64,000 bases of DNA from DATLNF01 sp963765815 (GTDB taxonomy: Bacteria; Actinomycetota; Actinomycetes; BP-191), in assembly GCA_963765815.1 (NCBI GenBank), contig CAVXXT010000003.1:62001-126000 (forward strand). The letters are read 5' to 3'. Positions 34,436-40,039 of the stretch are shown piece by piece (within the stretch, counting starts at the first letter, position 1; each line of letters opens with the position of its first letter). The notes under the pieces are model-generated. The model did not search any database. It saw only the letters and a list, made by a program, of their open reading frames with translations, and had not been told where the DNA came from. A program made the position numbers and the translations under genes.

Positions 34436-34587
34436 CAGCCGTTCCTTCTCGTGATGTAGTCGCGGAGCGCGCCCAGGCCGGGCACGTGCTCCTCGAAGCG
34501 GTCGGCCGCGATGTTGAACACGACCGGAGCGATGAGGCTGACCCCGCCGACGGCGAGCCAGAACGTCAGCGGGCGACCGCGGCGCAC
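34435..34587 (-). CDS. Single-pass small membrane protein
   Basis: 50 residues from GTG 34587: VRRGRPLTFWLAVGGVSLIA, PVVFNIAADRFEEHVPGLGA, LRDYITRRNG. One helix near the N-terminus and an amphipathic tail. TGA overlaps the capsid ATG (TGATG-like), giving tight coupling with capsid translation. Confidence 0.6.
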   Translation of the reverse strand: MRRGRPLTFWLAVGGVSLIAPVVFNIAADRFEEHVPGLGALRDYITRRNG

Positions 34588-34710
34588 TCAGGCCGCCCGG
34601 CGCATGCGGGTCGTCGCGGCTGCGGCGGTGCCGTTGGAACGGACGCGCTCGTAGGCGACGATGGTCAGCAGCGAGACGCCGACCATGTAGAGCAGGGTCT
34701 TCTTCGACAC
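34588..34710 (-). CDS. 40-residue membrane protein
   Basis: GTG 34710: VSKKTLLYMVGVSLLTIVAY then ERVRSNGTAAAATTRMRRAA. Lys/Arg on both sides of a single helix. A GAGGAGCCCCC sequence just upstream on the minus strand provides a ribosome site. First gene after the 262-base regulatory gap. Confidence 0.55.
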   Translation of the reverse strand: MSKKTLLYMVGVSLLTIVAYERVRSNGTAAAATTRMRRAA

Positions 34711-34862
34711 GGGGGCTCCTCGCGTTGGCGGCGGGATTCGCGGGGACGCCAACCGGAGAAGCGACAGCCAGGGTGCGACCGGTGCCGTCTCCGGCGGCGC
34801 ACCTCCGCTGTGACTCGCACACCGTCGGCGTCGGCCGGGCGCGACGCAAGCCCTTCGGCGAG

Positions 34863-34878
34863 GTTCACCCCGGTGAAC
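34863..34878. promoter_or_regulatory. Perfect 16-bp palindrome, late-promoter region
   Basis: GTTCACC CC GGTGAAC in the only sizeable gap (34711-34972) of the leftward structural block. The gap separates the ATPase gene from the capsid unit, so an operator or activator site for late transcription is likely. No clear -35/-10 pair is seen. Confidence 0.45.
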
Positions 34879-34947
34879 TTCGCTACCGTGGTCGAGCCGG
34901 GGCGGCAGTCGCATCCCCCGTCGGCACCGCCCCGGCGCCTAGCAAGT

Positions 34948-34971
34948 CGTCTCTCGAGGATCTGCGCGACG
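34948..34971 (+). repeat. Dispersed 24-bp repeat, copy B
   Basis: Same sequence as 19079-19102 and 9784-9807 (core CTCGAGGATCTGCGCGACG), one base outside the ATPase stop codon. In the copy B methyltransferase gene only degenerate relatives are found (25768, 25976). Confidence 0.5.
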
Positions 34972-34972
34972 G

Positions 34973-35650
34973 CTACGTGGCGCCGAGCAGCGGCAGGGGC
35001 GGCATCCGGTAGAGCCGGTGCTCCTTGGTGACCCAGAGCAGGAACCAGTGGTCACCGCGGCGGAAGGTCGCGTCGCACTCCTCGCTGAACTTCACCGGCG
35101 GGTAGCCGATGCACTTCGCGATCTTGATCCGGTCGTCAGGGTCGGGCAGGTCGTAGACGAACACGAGGTCGGCCTGCATCACGCAGAGCTTGTCGATGTC
35201 GATCGGCCGCGGGCAGCACAGCAGCGCCGACGCCCGGTAGTGCCGCGACGCCATCAGCAGCCGGCGGGTGTGCGGGCCGGTCTTGTTGCCGCTGGTGACC
35301 ATGCCCATCTCGTCGACCCAGAGCAGCGACGGCCGCTCCTTCGGGTACAGCGCCATGCCGACGGCCCGGTCGGCGTCGTCGAGGAAGGTGTGCGAGCCGG
35401 GGTCGAGCTTGTAGCGCAGGTTGACCGGCTCGTCGTCCTCCCCTTCGGGCATCTTCGCCGCCGGCTCGTCGATCAGCACCGCGCCCGGCGGGTCAGCGTC
35501 GCCGGTGATGTCGAGCACCAGCTTGTCATTCGGATAGGCCCGGTACAGCCGCTCGGCGGCGTAGCTCTTGCCGGAGCCCTTGCGGCCGACGAACAGCGCG
35601 ATCGTCGAGCGGTCCGGGTCGATGACGAACGGCGACGCCGCGGCGGTCAT
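34973..35650 (-). CDS. Genome-packaging ATPase (FtsK/HerA, P9-like)
   Basis: 225 residues from ATG 35650. Walker A at about 22-30 (FVGRKGSGKSYA), Walker B with catalytic Glu in PSLLWVDEMG at about 115, followed by a sensor-like SALLCCPRPIDIDKL. The compact single-domain size and motif spacing match packaging ATPases of membrane-containing phages (PRD1 P9, PM2 P9) and the related Zot proteins of filamentous phages. With a large capsid protein and spike alongside, packaging into an icosahedral shell is the better reading. It would pump double-stranded DNA through a vertex. Confidence 0.8.
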   Translation of the reverse strand: MTAAASPFVIDPDRSTIALFVGRKGSGKSYAAERLYRAYPNDKLVLDITGDADPPGAVLIDEPAAKMPEGEDDEPVNLRYKLDPGSHTFLDDADRAVGMALYPKERPSLLWVDEMGMVTSGNKTGPHTRRLLMASRHYRASALLCCPRPIDIDKLCVMQADLVFVYDLPDPDDRIKIAKCIGYPPVKFSEECDATFRRGDHWFLLWVTKEHRLYRMPPLPLLGAT

Positions 35651-36240
35651 CCGACGGTCTGGTCGGCGAGCTGGGCGTGATCGGTTTCGGCGACGTCGGG
35701 CTGACGGGCGAGCCGGCGCCGGCGGCGCAGCGCCATCCACCGGTCGGCCTGCTTGCCGACGTAGAGCGCGAGAGCGATCAGCGCGCGGATCGCGTCGGCC
35801 AGGTCCGGCGTCGCCATGTCCTCGGGAACGCGACGGGCGATGAGCGACGCGACGGGCGGCGCGAATCGCTCTTGGTCCTGGTCGTCGGTCAGCCAAAGGT
35901 CGGGCTCGTCTTCGGGTGCTAGCCGGCTGTTCAGCCCGGCGCCGGTCGCGCGGAACGCAACCTCAACGGCCTCGCGGATCGCACCGTCGTCAGCGAAAGA
36001 CACCCGGGATGAGCCACGGGTCTTCCTCGGGCTCGGCGGCGGGTCGCTCTCGCTCTCGTCGGGGTCGGGCAGGTCGGGCTCGTCGAGCTGGGGCGGCAGC
36101 TGCTCGGCGTCGCCGAGGGGCGGGCTCGCCGGTGTCGTCTCCGGCCGCCGGCGACGGCTCGGGGCGAACCCCGGTACCGGGACCGTCGTCTGGTTCCCCG
36201 AGATCGTCGGGCTCGAAGTCGGGTCCGGGGTCGTCGCCAT
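35647..36240 (-). CDS. Conserved hydrophilic phage protein
   Basis: 197 residues from ATG 36240 with GAGG nine bases upstream. The first 80 residues are Pro/Ser/Asp-rich and probably disordered; the C-terminal half is helical (IREAVEVAFRATGAGLNSRL; LADAIRALIALALYVGKQAD). Overlaps the upstream gene for 251 bases in another frame. A shorter version could start at GTG 36003 (118 residues), leaving only 14 bases of overlap. ATG of the ATPase overlaps its stop. Unknown role. Confidence 0.55.
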   Translation of the reverse strand: MATTPDPTSSPTISGNQTTVPVPGFAPSRRRRPETTPASPPLGDAEQLPPQLDEPDLPDPDESESDPPPSPRKTRGSSRVSFADDGAIREAVEVAFRATGAGLNSRLAPEDEPDLWLTDDQDQERFAPPVASLIARRVPEDMATPDLADAIRALIALALYVGKQADRWMALRRRRRLARQPDVAETDHAQLADQTVG

Positions 36241-36475
36241 AGCTCGATACCTCGATCACTTCGTGGGGGTCGGCCGGCGGCGGGTTGCCGGCCGTCGGGT
36301 CGGACTCGGGCGGGTTGCTCTCTTTCGGGATGCGCTTCGCGTGCACCCGTAGCTCGCAGTCGGCGTGCGAGCAGGTGCCCTCCCACGTCGTACGACCCGG
36401 GTCGGAGACGTGCTCGGTGACGTGGCCGGCTGAACAGGTGCCGCGGACGCGGACTCTCCCCCGCGGTTTGCTCAT
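35990..36475 (-). CDS. Cys-containing protein with charged tail
   Basis: 161 residues from ATG 36475. N-terminal domain with CSAGHVTEH and CSHADCELRVH, a possible small zinc site; the remaining 110 residues are Pro/Glu/Asp- then Arg-rich. First gene of the leftward structural transcript, 26 bases from operator O1. Possibly a regulator or nucleic-acid binder. Confidence 0.55.
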   Translation of the reverse strand: MSKPRGRVRVRGTCSAGHVTEHVSDPGRTTWEGTCSHADCELRVHAKRIPKESNPPESDPTAGNPPPADPHEVIEVSSYGDDPGPDFEPDDLGEPDDGPGTGVRPEPSPAAGDDTGEPAPRRRRAAAAPARRARPARPRRERERPAAEPEEDPWLIPGVFR

Positions 36476-36501
36476 GCCGGTGATACTCAGCAGGCGACCG
36501 G

Positions 36502-36519
36502 TGATCACGGAAGTGATCA
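36502..36519. promoter_or_regulatory. Operator candidate O1, copy B
   Basis: TGATCAC GGAA GTGATCA, perfect 7-4-7 dyad between divergent starts at 36475 and 36552. Likely bound by the element's own repressor, with the small HTH protein at 36552 as first candidate. Confidence 0.6.
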
Positions 36520-36551
36520 GCCCTTGGCTCCCCGACTTCCCCGGAGACCCG

Positions 36552-36794
36552 ATGGGTGCGACACCGTCCGAAGTACGACTCGACCTCAGCCCGCGGCTCG
36601 AAGCTGCCGCCGCAGCTGTACGCGACGCGAAGGAGGCGCTTCAGCTCAAGCTTGAGCAGCGTGACCAGCTGATCGTCCAGGCGGTCGATGAGGGCATGCA
36701 GCAGCGGGTCGTGGCGCGGCTCGCCGGCGTCTCGCAGACGCGCGTCATCGCCGTCCTGGCCGGCAGCCAACCCGACGTCGCGGAAAGCGCCTAG
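36552..36794 (+). CDS. Small HTH-type regulator candidate
   Basis: 80 residues from ATG 36552 with GGAG six bases upstream. Residues about 14-40 form a long helix (RLEAAAAAVRDAKEALQLKL), then QAVDEGMQQRVVARLAGVSQTRVIAVLAG fits a helix-turn-helix. Its promoter region carries the perfect dyad O1, so autoregulation and control of the leftward structural operon is a natural model: a lysogeny repressor. A GTG at 36513 is in frame but lies inside O1. Shares the CTAG stop with the convergent gene. Confidence 0.6.
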   Translation: MGATPSEVRLDLSPRLEAAAAAVRDAKEALQLKLEQRDQLIVQAVDEGMQQRVVARLAGVSQTRVIAVLAGSQPDVAESA

Positions 36795-36973
36795 ACCCCG
36801 CGGAGAACTACGCCGGCGGGCAAAGCAATGCCGGCGAGCCGGATCGGCGCCGCGGCCTGGTCGATGGTCACTTCGCCGCCACCGCCCGCGGCTACCTCGT
36901 CGATCGCGGCCTGGAGCAGCGCCGCCGGGTTCGAGGTGTCGGGGGCTAGCCGTACGTGGCGGGTCTCGGTCAT
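36791..36973 (-). CDS. 60-residue phage protein
   Basis: MTETRHVRLAPDTSNPAALL, QAAIDEVAAGGGGEVTIDQA, AAPIRLAGIALPAGVVLRGV. No membrane helix of full length; C-terminal half is strand-like. Antisense-oriented between two rightward genes, with complete CTAG stop sharing. Unknown function. Confidence 0.5.
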   Translation of the reverse strand: MTETRHVRLAPDTSNPAALLQAAIDEVAAGGGGEVTIDQAAAPIRLAGIALPAGVVLRGV

Positions 36974-37006
36974 GATCGGGCTCTCCTACCGACGGGGGTT
37001 GGCGCG

Positions 37007-37213
37007 ATGGCGGTTCCGGTGCGATGGGTTCCTACCGGCGGGCTCTACAGCGGCCCGCCGGCGCCCGATGAGCAGGTCTTCTTCACCGGCGAAGGTCCGA
37101 GCGACGGTCTGTGCGGCTCGTGCAATCGGGTGCTCGCCCGCTCGATCGACGAAGGGCAGCTCGTCGACCTGACGCTCTCGTGTCCGGGCTGCGGCGCAGA
37201 GAACAAGACCTAG
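37007..37213 (+). CDS. Zinc-ribbon protein
   Basis: 68 residues from ATG 37007. MAVPVRWVPTGGLYSGPPAP, then a ribbon made of CGSCNR and CPGCGAEN with about 24 residues between. Stop shared (CTAG 37210-37213) with the amidase gene. Probably a nucleic-acid-binding accessory protein. Confidence 0.6.
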   Translation: MAVPVRWVPTGGLYSGPPAPDEQVFFTGEGPSDGLCGSCNRVLARSIDEGQLVDLTLSCPGCGAENKT

Positions 37214-37926
37214 CCCGCGGGCGCGATCCGGCCGACCTCGAGTTGGGCCAGCGGGTCGCTCGCCGCGACGTCGGTCACGTCCTTGCGGTGGTCGAGGCGT
37301 CGGGCCTTGAACGCCGCGGCGGAGACCGGCACGCGGACGCTCCCGACGACCTCGAAGACGGCCTTCCCGCCGTCGATGCGGATCAGCATGCGTCGTCCCT
37401 TCTTGGCCGGCGGGGCGATCAGCGCCGCGGCTCGCTGGTTGATGCCGGGCAGGGCGGCGTAGAGCCGGTCACCGGGGCACGCGGTGGCCTTCAGGTCGCG
37501 GTGCCCGCCGGTGAACGCCGGCACGGTGAGCGCGCCGAGTTGGACGAACTCGACCAGCAGCTCGGCGGCGGTGTTCAACGCCGCCGGCGTCGGCTCGGTC
37601 TCCGTGAAGTCGCCGGCGAAGGCGACGCCGAGCGAGATGCTGTTGCGGTGAGCGGTGTGGCTGCCCAGCCGGCCGACCCCGCACCCCTCGTAGGCTCGGC
37701 CGCTCGGGAAGATCACCGCGGTGTAGCTGACCGTCGTGCGGAACCGCTGCCAGGCGATCCGTTCGAGGGCGCGCATTGCGGCCATCTCCTCGGCCGGCGT
37801 CGACCAGGTGCCCGGCGCCGCGGTGTGGTGCAGCCACGCCTCTTTCGCGGGGAGAGCGACGGCCGATCCCGCCGGGTGATCAGGCTTCCAGGCACGCCGC
37901 GGTGCGAGCTTCATGCGGGTGAGCAT
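37210..37926 (-). CDS. N-acetylmuramoyl-L-alanine amidase (endolysin)
   Basis: 238 residues from ATG 37926, preceded by AGGG at about nine bases. Amidase_2/PGRP fold: zinc ligands in WLHHTAAPG, the loop SHTAHRNSISLGVAFAGDF, and GGHRDLKATACPGDRLYAAL with the second His and the usual Cys. It cleaves the amide bond between MurNAc and L-Ala. The last 70 residues are a separate beta-rich segment, perhaps wall binding. No signal peptide, so release would need a holin; several two-helix proteins of the element could serve. Upstream GTG (37947) or TTG starts overlap operator O2 and are less likely. Confidence 0.85.
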   Translation of the reverse strand: MLTRMKLAPRRAWKPDHPAGSAVALPAKEAWLHHTAAPGTWSTPAEEMAAMRALERIAWQRFRTTVSYTAVIFPSGRAYEGCGVGRLGSHTAHRNSISLGVAFAGDFTETEPTPAALNTAAELLVEFVQLGALTVPAFTGGHRDLKATACPGDRLYAALPGINQRAAALIAPPAKKGRRMLIRIDGGKAVFEVVGSVRVPVSAAAFKARRLDHRKDVTDVAASDPLAQLEVGRIAPAG

Positions 37927-37940
37927 CGGTGCCGCCCTGT

Positions 37941-37958
37941 TGCTCACGTAAGTGATCA
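37941..37958. promoter_or_regulatory. Operator candidate O2, copy B
   Basis: TGCTCAC GTAA GTGATCA: same 7-4-7 layout as O1 with one mismatch, located between the divergent amidase and the gene at 37977. Two near-identical sites at the only two divergent promoter regions of the element support a common repressor. Confidence 0.55.
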
Positions 37959-37968
37959 AGGCTCAGAC

Positions 37969-37980
37969 TCACCCGGGTGA
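37969..37980. promoter_or_regulatory. 12-bp palindrome TCACCCGGGTGA, copy B
   Basis: Perfect dyad overlapping the GTG start at 37977. Related in sequence to GTTCACC-CC-GGTGAAC at 34863; could allow repression of this gene by blocking initiation. Confidence 0.4.
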
Positions 37981-38366
37981 AGCGTCATCGAGAACTCGAT
38001 GCGCTACCGGGGGACGTCGTGACGCGCCGCGTCGGGTACGACGAAACGGTCGGCGTCTTCGAGCAGCCAGGGCTCTCGCACCCGATCGCGCTCTACATCA
38101 GCCACCGGGCCGACCGCGGCGCCCGCGAGCAAACCCATCTGTCGTACGACGACGCGCGCTGGCTGGTCGGCGAGCTGCTGCGTCACCTCCGCAACGAGAT
38201 CGGCGTCGGCACGGCCGACCTAGGCGTGATCGTCGGCGAGCTGGACCAGCTGGCAGAGGAGTTTGTGCAGCTGCGTCGGCGGCTCCTCGCCATTGCCGCT
38301 CCGCTTCGCGACCCAACAATGCGTCGCGAGCCCGAAAACGACACGATCGCCAAATACCCGGCCTGA
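37977..38366 (+). CDS. Coiled-coil phage protein
   Basis: 129 residues from GTG 37977. N-terminal 60 residues mixed alpha/beta (VVTRRVGYDETVGVFEQPG; IALYISHRADRGAREQTHLS), then a long helix (ARWLVGELLRHLRNEIGVG; GELDQLAEEFVQLRRRLLAI). The tail is polar. Rightmost gene of the element, close to the Xer junction. A role in recombination accessory binding, replication or regulation is possible but not shown by the sequence. Confidence 0.6.
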   Translation: MKRHRELDALPGDVVTRRVGYDETVGVFEQPGLSHPIALYISHRADRGAREQTHLSYDDARWLVGELLRHLRNEIGVGTADLGVIVGELDQLAEEFVQLRRRLLAIAAPLRDPTMRREPENDTIAKYPA

Positions 38367-38551
38367 CGCCGCCGGCGTGCAACTCTCGGTCCAGAGTTTC
38401 GCGGATCGGGCGTCGCGAACGGCGCCCCTAGAGCATTTAGGAGGCGCCTTTCTATTTCACAGGGAAATGCTCCCGATAAACCGGGTGTGACTGGTGCGAA
38501 ATGCGTTATCTAAAGTGGCCAGAGTGAAATAGATAAACTGACCACCGACGT
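38367..38551. other. AT-richer right end with inverted repeat, copy B
   Basis: Non-coding. Inverted repeat CTATTTCAC (38452-38460) and GTGAAATAG (38524-38532), 63 bases apart, next to the junction arm. Xer-type sites on plasmids need adjacent accessory sequences on one side; this region has the right place and size. It could also hold the origin. Confidence 0.5.
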
Positions 38552-38568
38552 TCGACACTATGTCATTA
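38541..38568 (+). other. Right junction (attR)
   Basis: Element arm ACCACCGACGT (38541-38551), centre TCGACA (38552-38557), host arm CTATGTCATTA (38558-38568). Joining the left host arm at 6516 to this right host arm gives the empty-site dif: AGTGCCGATAA, TCGACA, CTATGTCATTA. Confidence 0.7.
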
Positions 38569-38581
38569 CGACGAAGCGACG

Positions 38582-38603
38582 CTGGGGTGACTCCGATCCC
38601 CAG
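38582..38603. terminator. Weak hairpin next to attR
   Basis: CTGGGG and CCCCAG six-base stem with a ten-base loop, in the host sequence downstream of the secreted-protein gene stop. No T-run, so termination is uncertain. Confidence 0.3.
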
Positions 38604-38632
38604 TCCGGCAGCCGCCGCGCCCTGAGGACCGG

Positions 38633-39289
38633 CTAGCAGGCCTTCGCACCGGCGAGCGGGATGCAGCCGAACGCCACGCTCGCGTCGTCCGCACCCGGGC
38701 CGTCATAGCTGAGCCGGGAGACGAAGGGCGACTTGAGGATCCCCGGCGCCAGGTCGTCGACCGGGGTGATCTGCAGCATCATCGAGTGCCGGGCAGTGAA
38801 CACCGCCCCGCTCAGCGTCGCCGTGACCGCCCCGGAGGTCGGCAGGGTGATCGTCGCCTGGCGCTTGGGCGGCAGGTTGTTCGGCGGGCAGGCCATCGCG
38901 TCCAGGTCCTTCCAGAGCTGGACGTAGACCTGTCCCCCGCTGCCGGCCACGACGTTGAGGGTGACCGTCACATCGGTGGCCACCGTCCCGGCGACCGAGC
39001 CGAGCCACACCGGGAGCCACACGCTGCCCGAGCAGGTCGTGTCAGGGACGAGGACGCCGTTGAAGATGAACGCCGACTTGGCGGCGCTCCCCTGCTTCGC
39101 GTCCATCCGGTTGTACTCGGCACGGACGAAGCCGCTCCCCCGCGGTCCGTCGTCGACCTGGCTCTCCCCGTGCAGGTGGAGCACCGTCGGCACCACCTTG
39201 CGAGCGGGCTTCGCGGGCGCGGCCGAGCCGGACGCGGCGGTGGCCGTCACCGTCGTCGCGATCACGAGCAGCAGCACGGCACGGCGCAT
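38633..39289 (-). CDS. Secreted protein of unknown function
   Basis: 218 residues with a signal peptide (AVLLLVIATTVTATAASGSA). The mature part is beta-rich, with VTVTLNVVAGSGGQVYVQLW and SAFIFNGVLVPDTTCSGSVW, and Cys pairs in the middle and at the end (VAFGCIPLAGAKAC) that may form disulfides. No catalytic motif recognised. First host gene right of the prophage array. Confidence 0.6.
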   Translation of the reverse strand: MRRAVLLLVIATTVTATAASGSAAPAKPARKVVPTVLHLHGESQVDDGPRGSGFVRAEYNRMDAKQGSAAKSAFIFNGVLVPDTTCSGSVWLPVWLGSVAGTVATDVTVTLNVVAGSGGQVYVQLWKDLDAMACPPNNLPPKRQATITLPTSGAVTATLSGAVFTARHSMMLQITPVDDLAPGILKSPFVSRLSYDGPGADDASVAFGCIPLAGAKAC

Positions 39290-39346
39290 CGGAGGCTCCT
39301 CGGAGCGATCTGGGGGTTCAGTGAGGATTCGACGCGCCGGCCGGCG

Positions 39347-40027
39347 CTACCTGTCTCCGGGCTCTTCCTCGGTGCGCCCGGTGATCGACGCGCCGTACAC
39401 CGCCGCCTGTGTACGACGCTCCATGCCGAGCTTGGACAGCACGTTGGTCACGTAGTTCTTGACCGTCTTCTCGGCGAGGAACATGCGCTCGCCGATCTGC
39501 CGGTTGGTCAGGCCTTCGGCGATCAGCTCGAGGATGCGCCGCTCCTGCTCGGTCAGGCTGGCCAGTCGCGGGTCCTCCGTCGGCGGGTTGCGCAGGCGAG
39601 CCATGACCCGGGCCGTGGCCGCCGGATCGAGGAGGGACTCCCCTCGTCCGACAGCGCGCACCGCCTCGACCAGGTCGGCCCCGCGGATCTGCTTGAGCAC
39701 GTAGCCCGATGCTCCGGCGACGATCGCGTTGAAGAGCGCGTCGTCGTCGGAGAAGGACGTGAGCATCAGGCACTCGAGGTCTGGTCGCACGGAGCGCAGC
39801 TCGCGGCAGAGCTCGACGCCGTCGCCGTCCCCCAGGCGCACGTCGAGAACGGCCACCTGCGCGTCGGACGGCGGCACGCGGGTCATCGCCTCGCCGTATG
39901 AGCCCGCCTCGACGACCACGACGATGTCGTCCTGCGCTTCGAGCATGTCCTTCACGCCGCGTCGGACGACCTCGTGGTCGTCGACCAGGGCCACCCGCAG
40001 CGGCGGTGCGGCGGTCTTGTCGCTCAT
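39347..40027 (-). CDS. NarL/LuxR-type response regulator (DosR/DevR-like)
   Basis: 226 residues. Receiver domain with acidic pair in ALVDDHEVVRRG, phospho-acceptor Asp in VAVLDVRLGDGDG and Lys in SGYVLKQIRG; C-terminal LuxR HTH (LTEQERRILELIAEGLTNRQ, IGERMFLAEKTVKNYVTNVL). Layout and wording match DevR/DosR of actinobacteria, which switches on dormancy genes under hypoxia or nitric oxide. Divergent from the sensor kinase gene with only 12 bases between starts, and near a nitroreductase and CBS gene of the classic regulon. Confidence 0.85.
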   Translation of the reverse strand: MSDKTAAPPLRVALVDDHEVVRRGVKDMLEAQDDIVVVVEAGSYGEAMTRVPPSDAQVAVLDVRLGDGDGVELCRELRSVRPDLECLMLTSFSDDDALFNAIVAGASGYVLKQIRGADLVEAVRAVGRGESLLDPAATARVMARLRNPPTEDPRLASLTEQERRILELIAEGLTNRQIGERMFLAEKTVKNYVTNVLSKLGMERRTQAAVYGASITGRTEEEPGDR

Positions 40028-40039
40028 ACACTCGCCTCC

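Larger units (their letters stand above)
22681..38551. mobile_element. Tailless DJR-type prophage, copy B (15.87 kb)
   Basis: Intact copy between the cores at 22681 and 38552. Every gene reads through without frameshift and nearly all neighbours overlap by 1-4 bases. Three transcription blocks: rightward early genes 22958-26109, leftward structural genes 36475-26106, and a small divergent module 36552-38366. The structural set (capsid, ATPase, spike, two wall hydrolases, many small membrane proteins) fits an icosahedral virus with an internal lipid membrane. Assignment to DJR viruses is by gene set and lengths, not by a database match. Confidence 0.8.

Noticed and set aside
34973..35650. Zot-like assembly protein of a filamentous phage
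   Set aside because: The ATPase resembles Zot as well as P9, and dif integration is typical of filamentous phages, but a 390-aa capsid candidate, a large spike and two wall hydrolases do not belong to filamentous phages.
6541..38551. Assembly double-count of a single prophage
   Set aside because: The copies differ in gene content (9853-10116), iterons, several membrane proteins and one C-terminal extension, so they are distinct sequences; strain mixing remains possible and is noted under findings.
6541..38551. Integrase, transposase, relaxase or protein-primed DNA polymerase gene
   Set aside because: Looked for tyrosine (R-H-R-Y) and serine recombinase, DDE, HUH and family-B polymerase motifs in all plausible frames of copy B; none seen.
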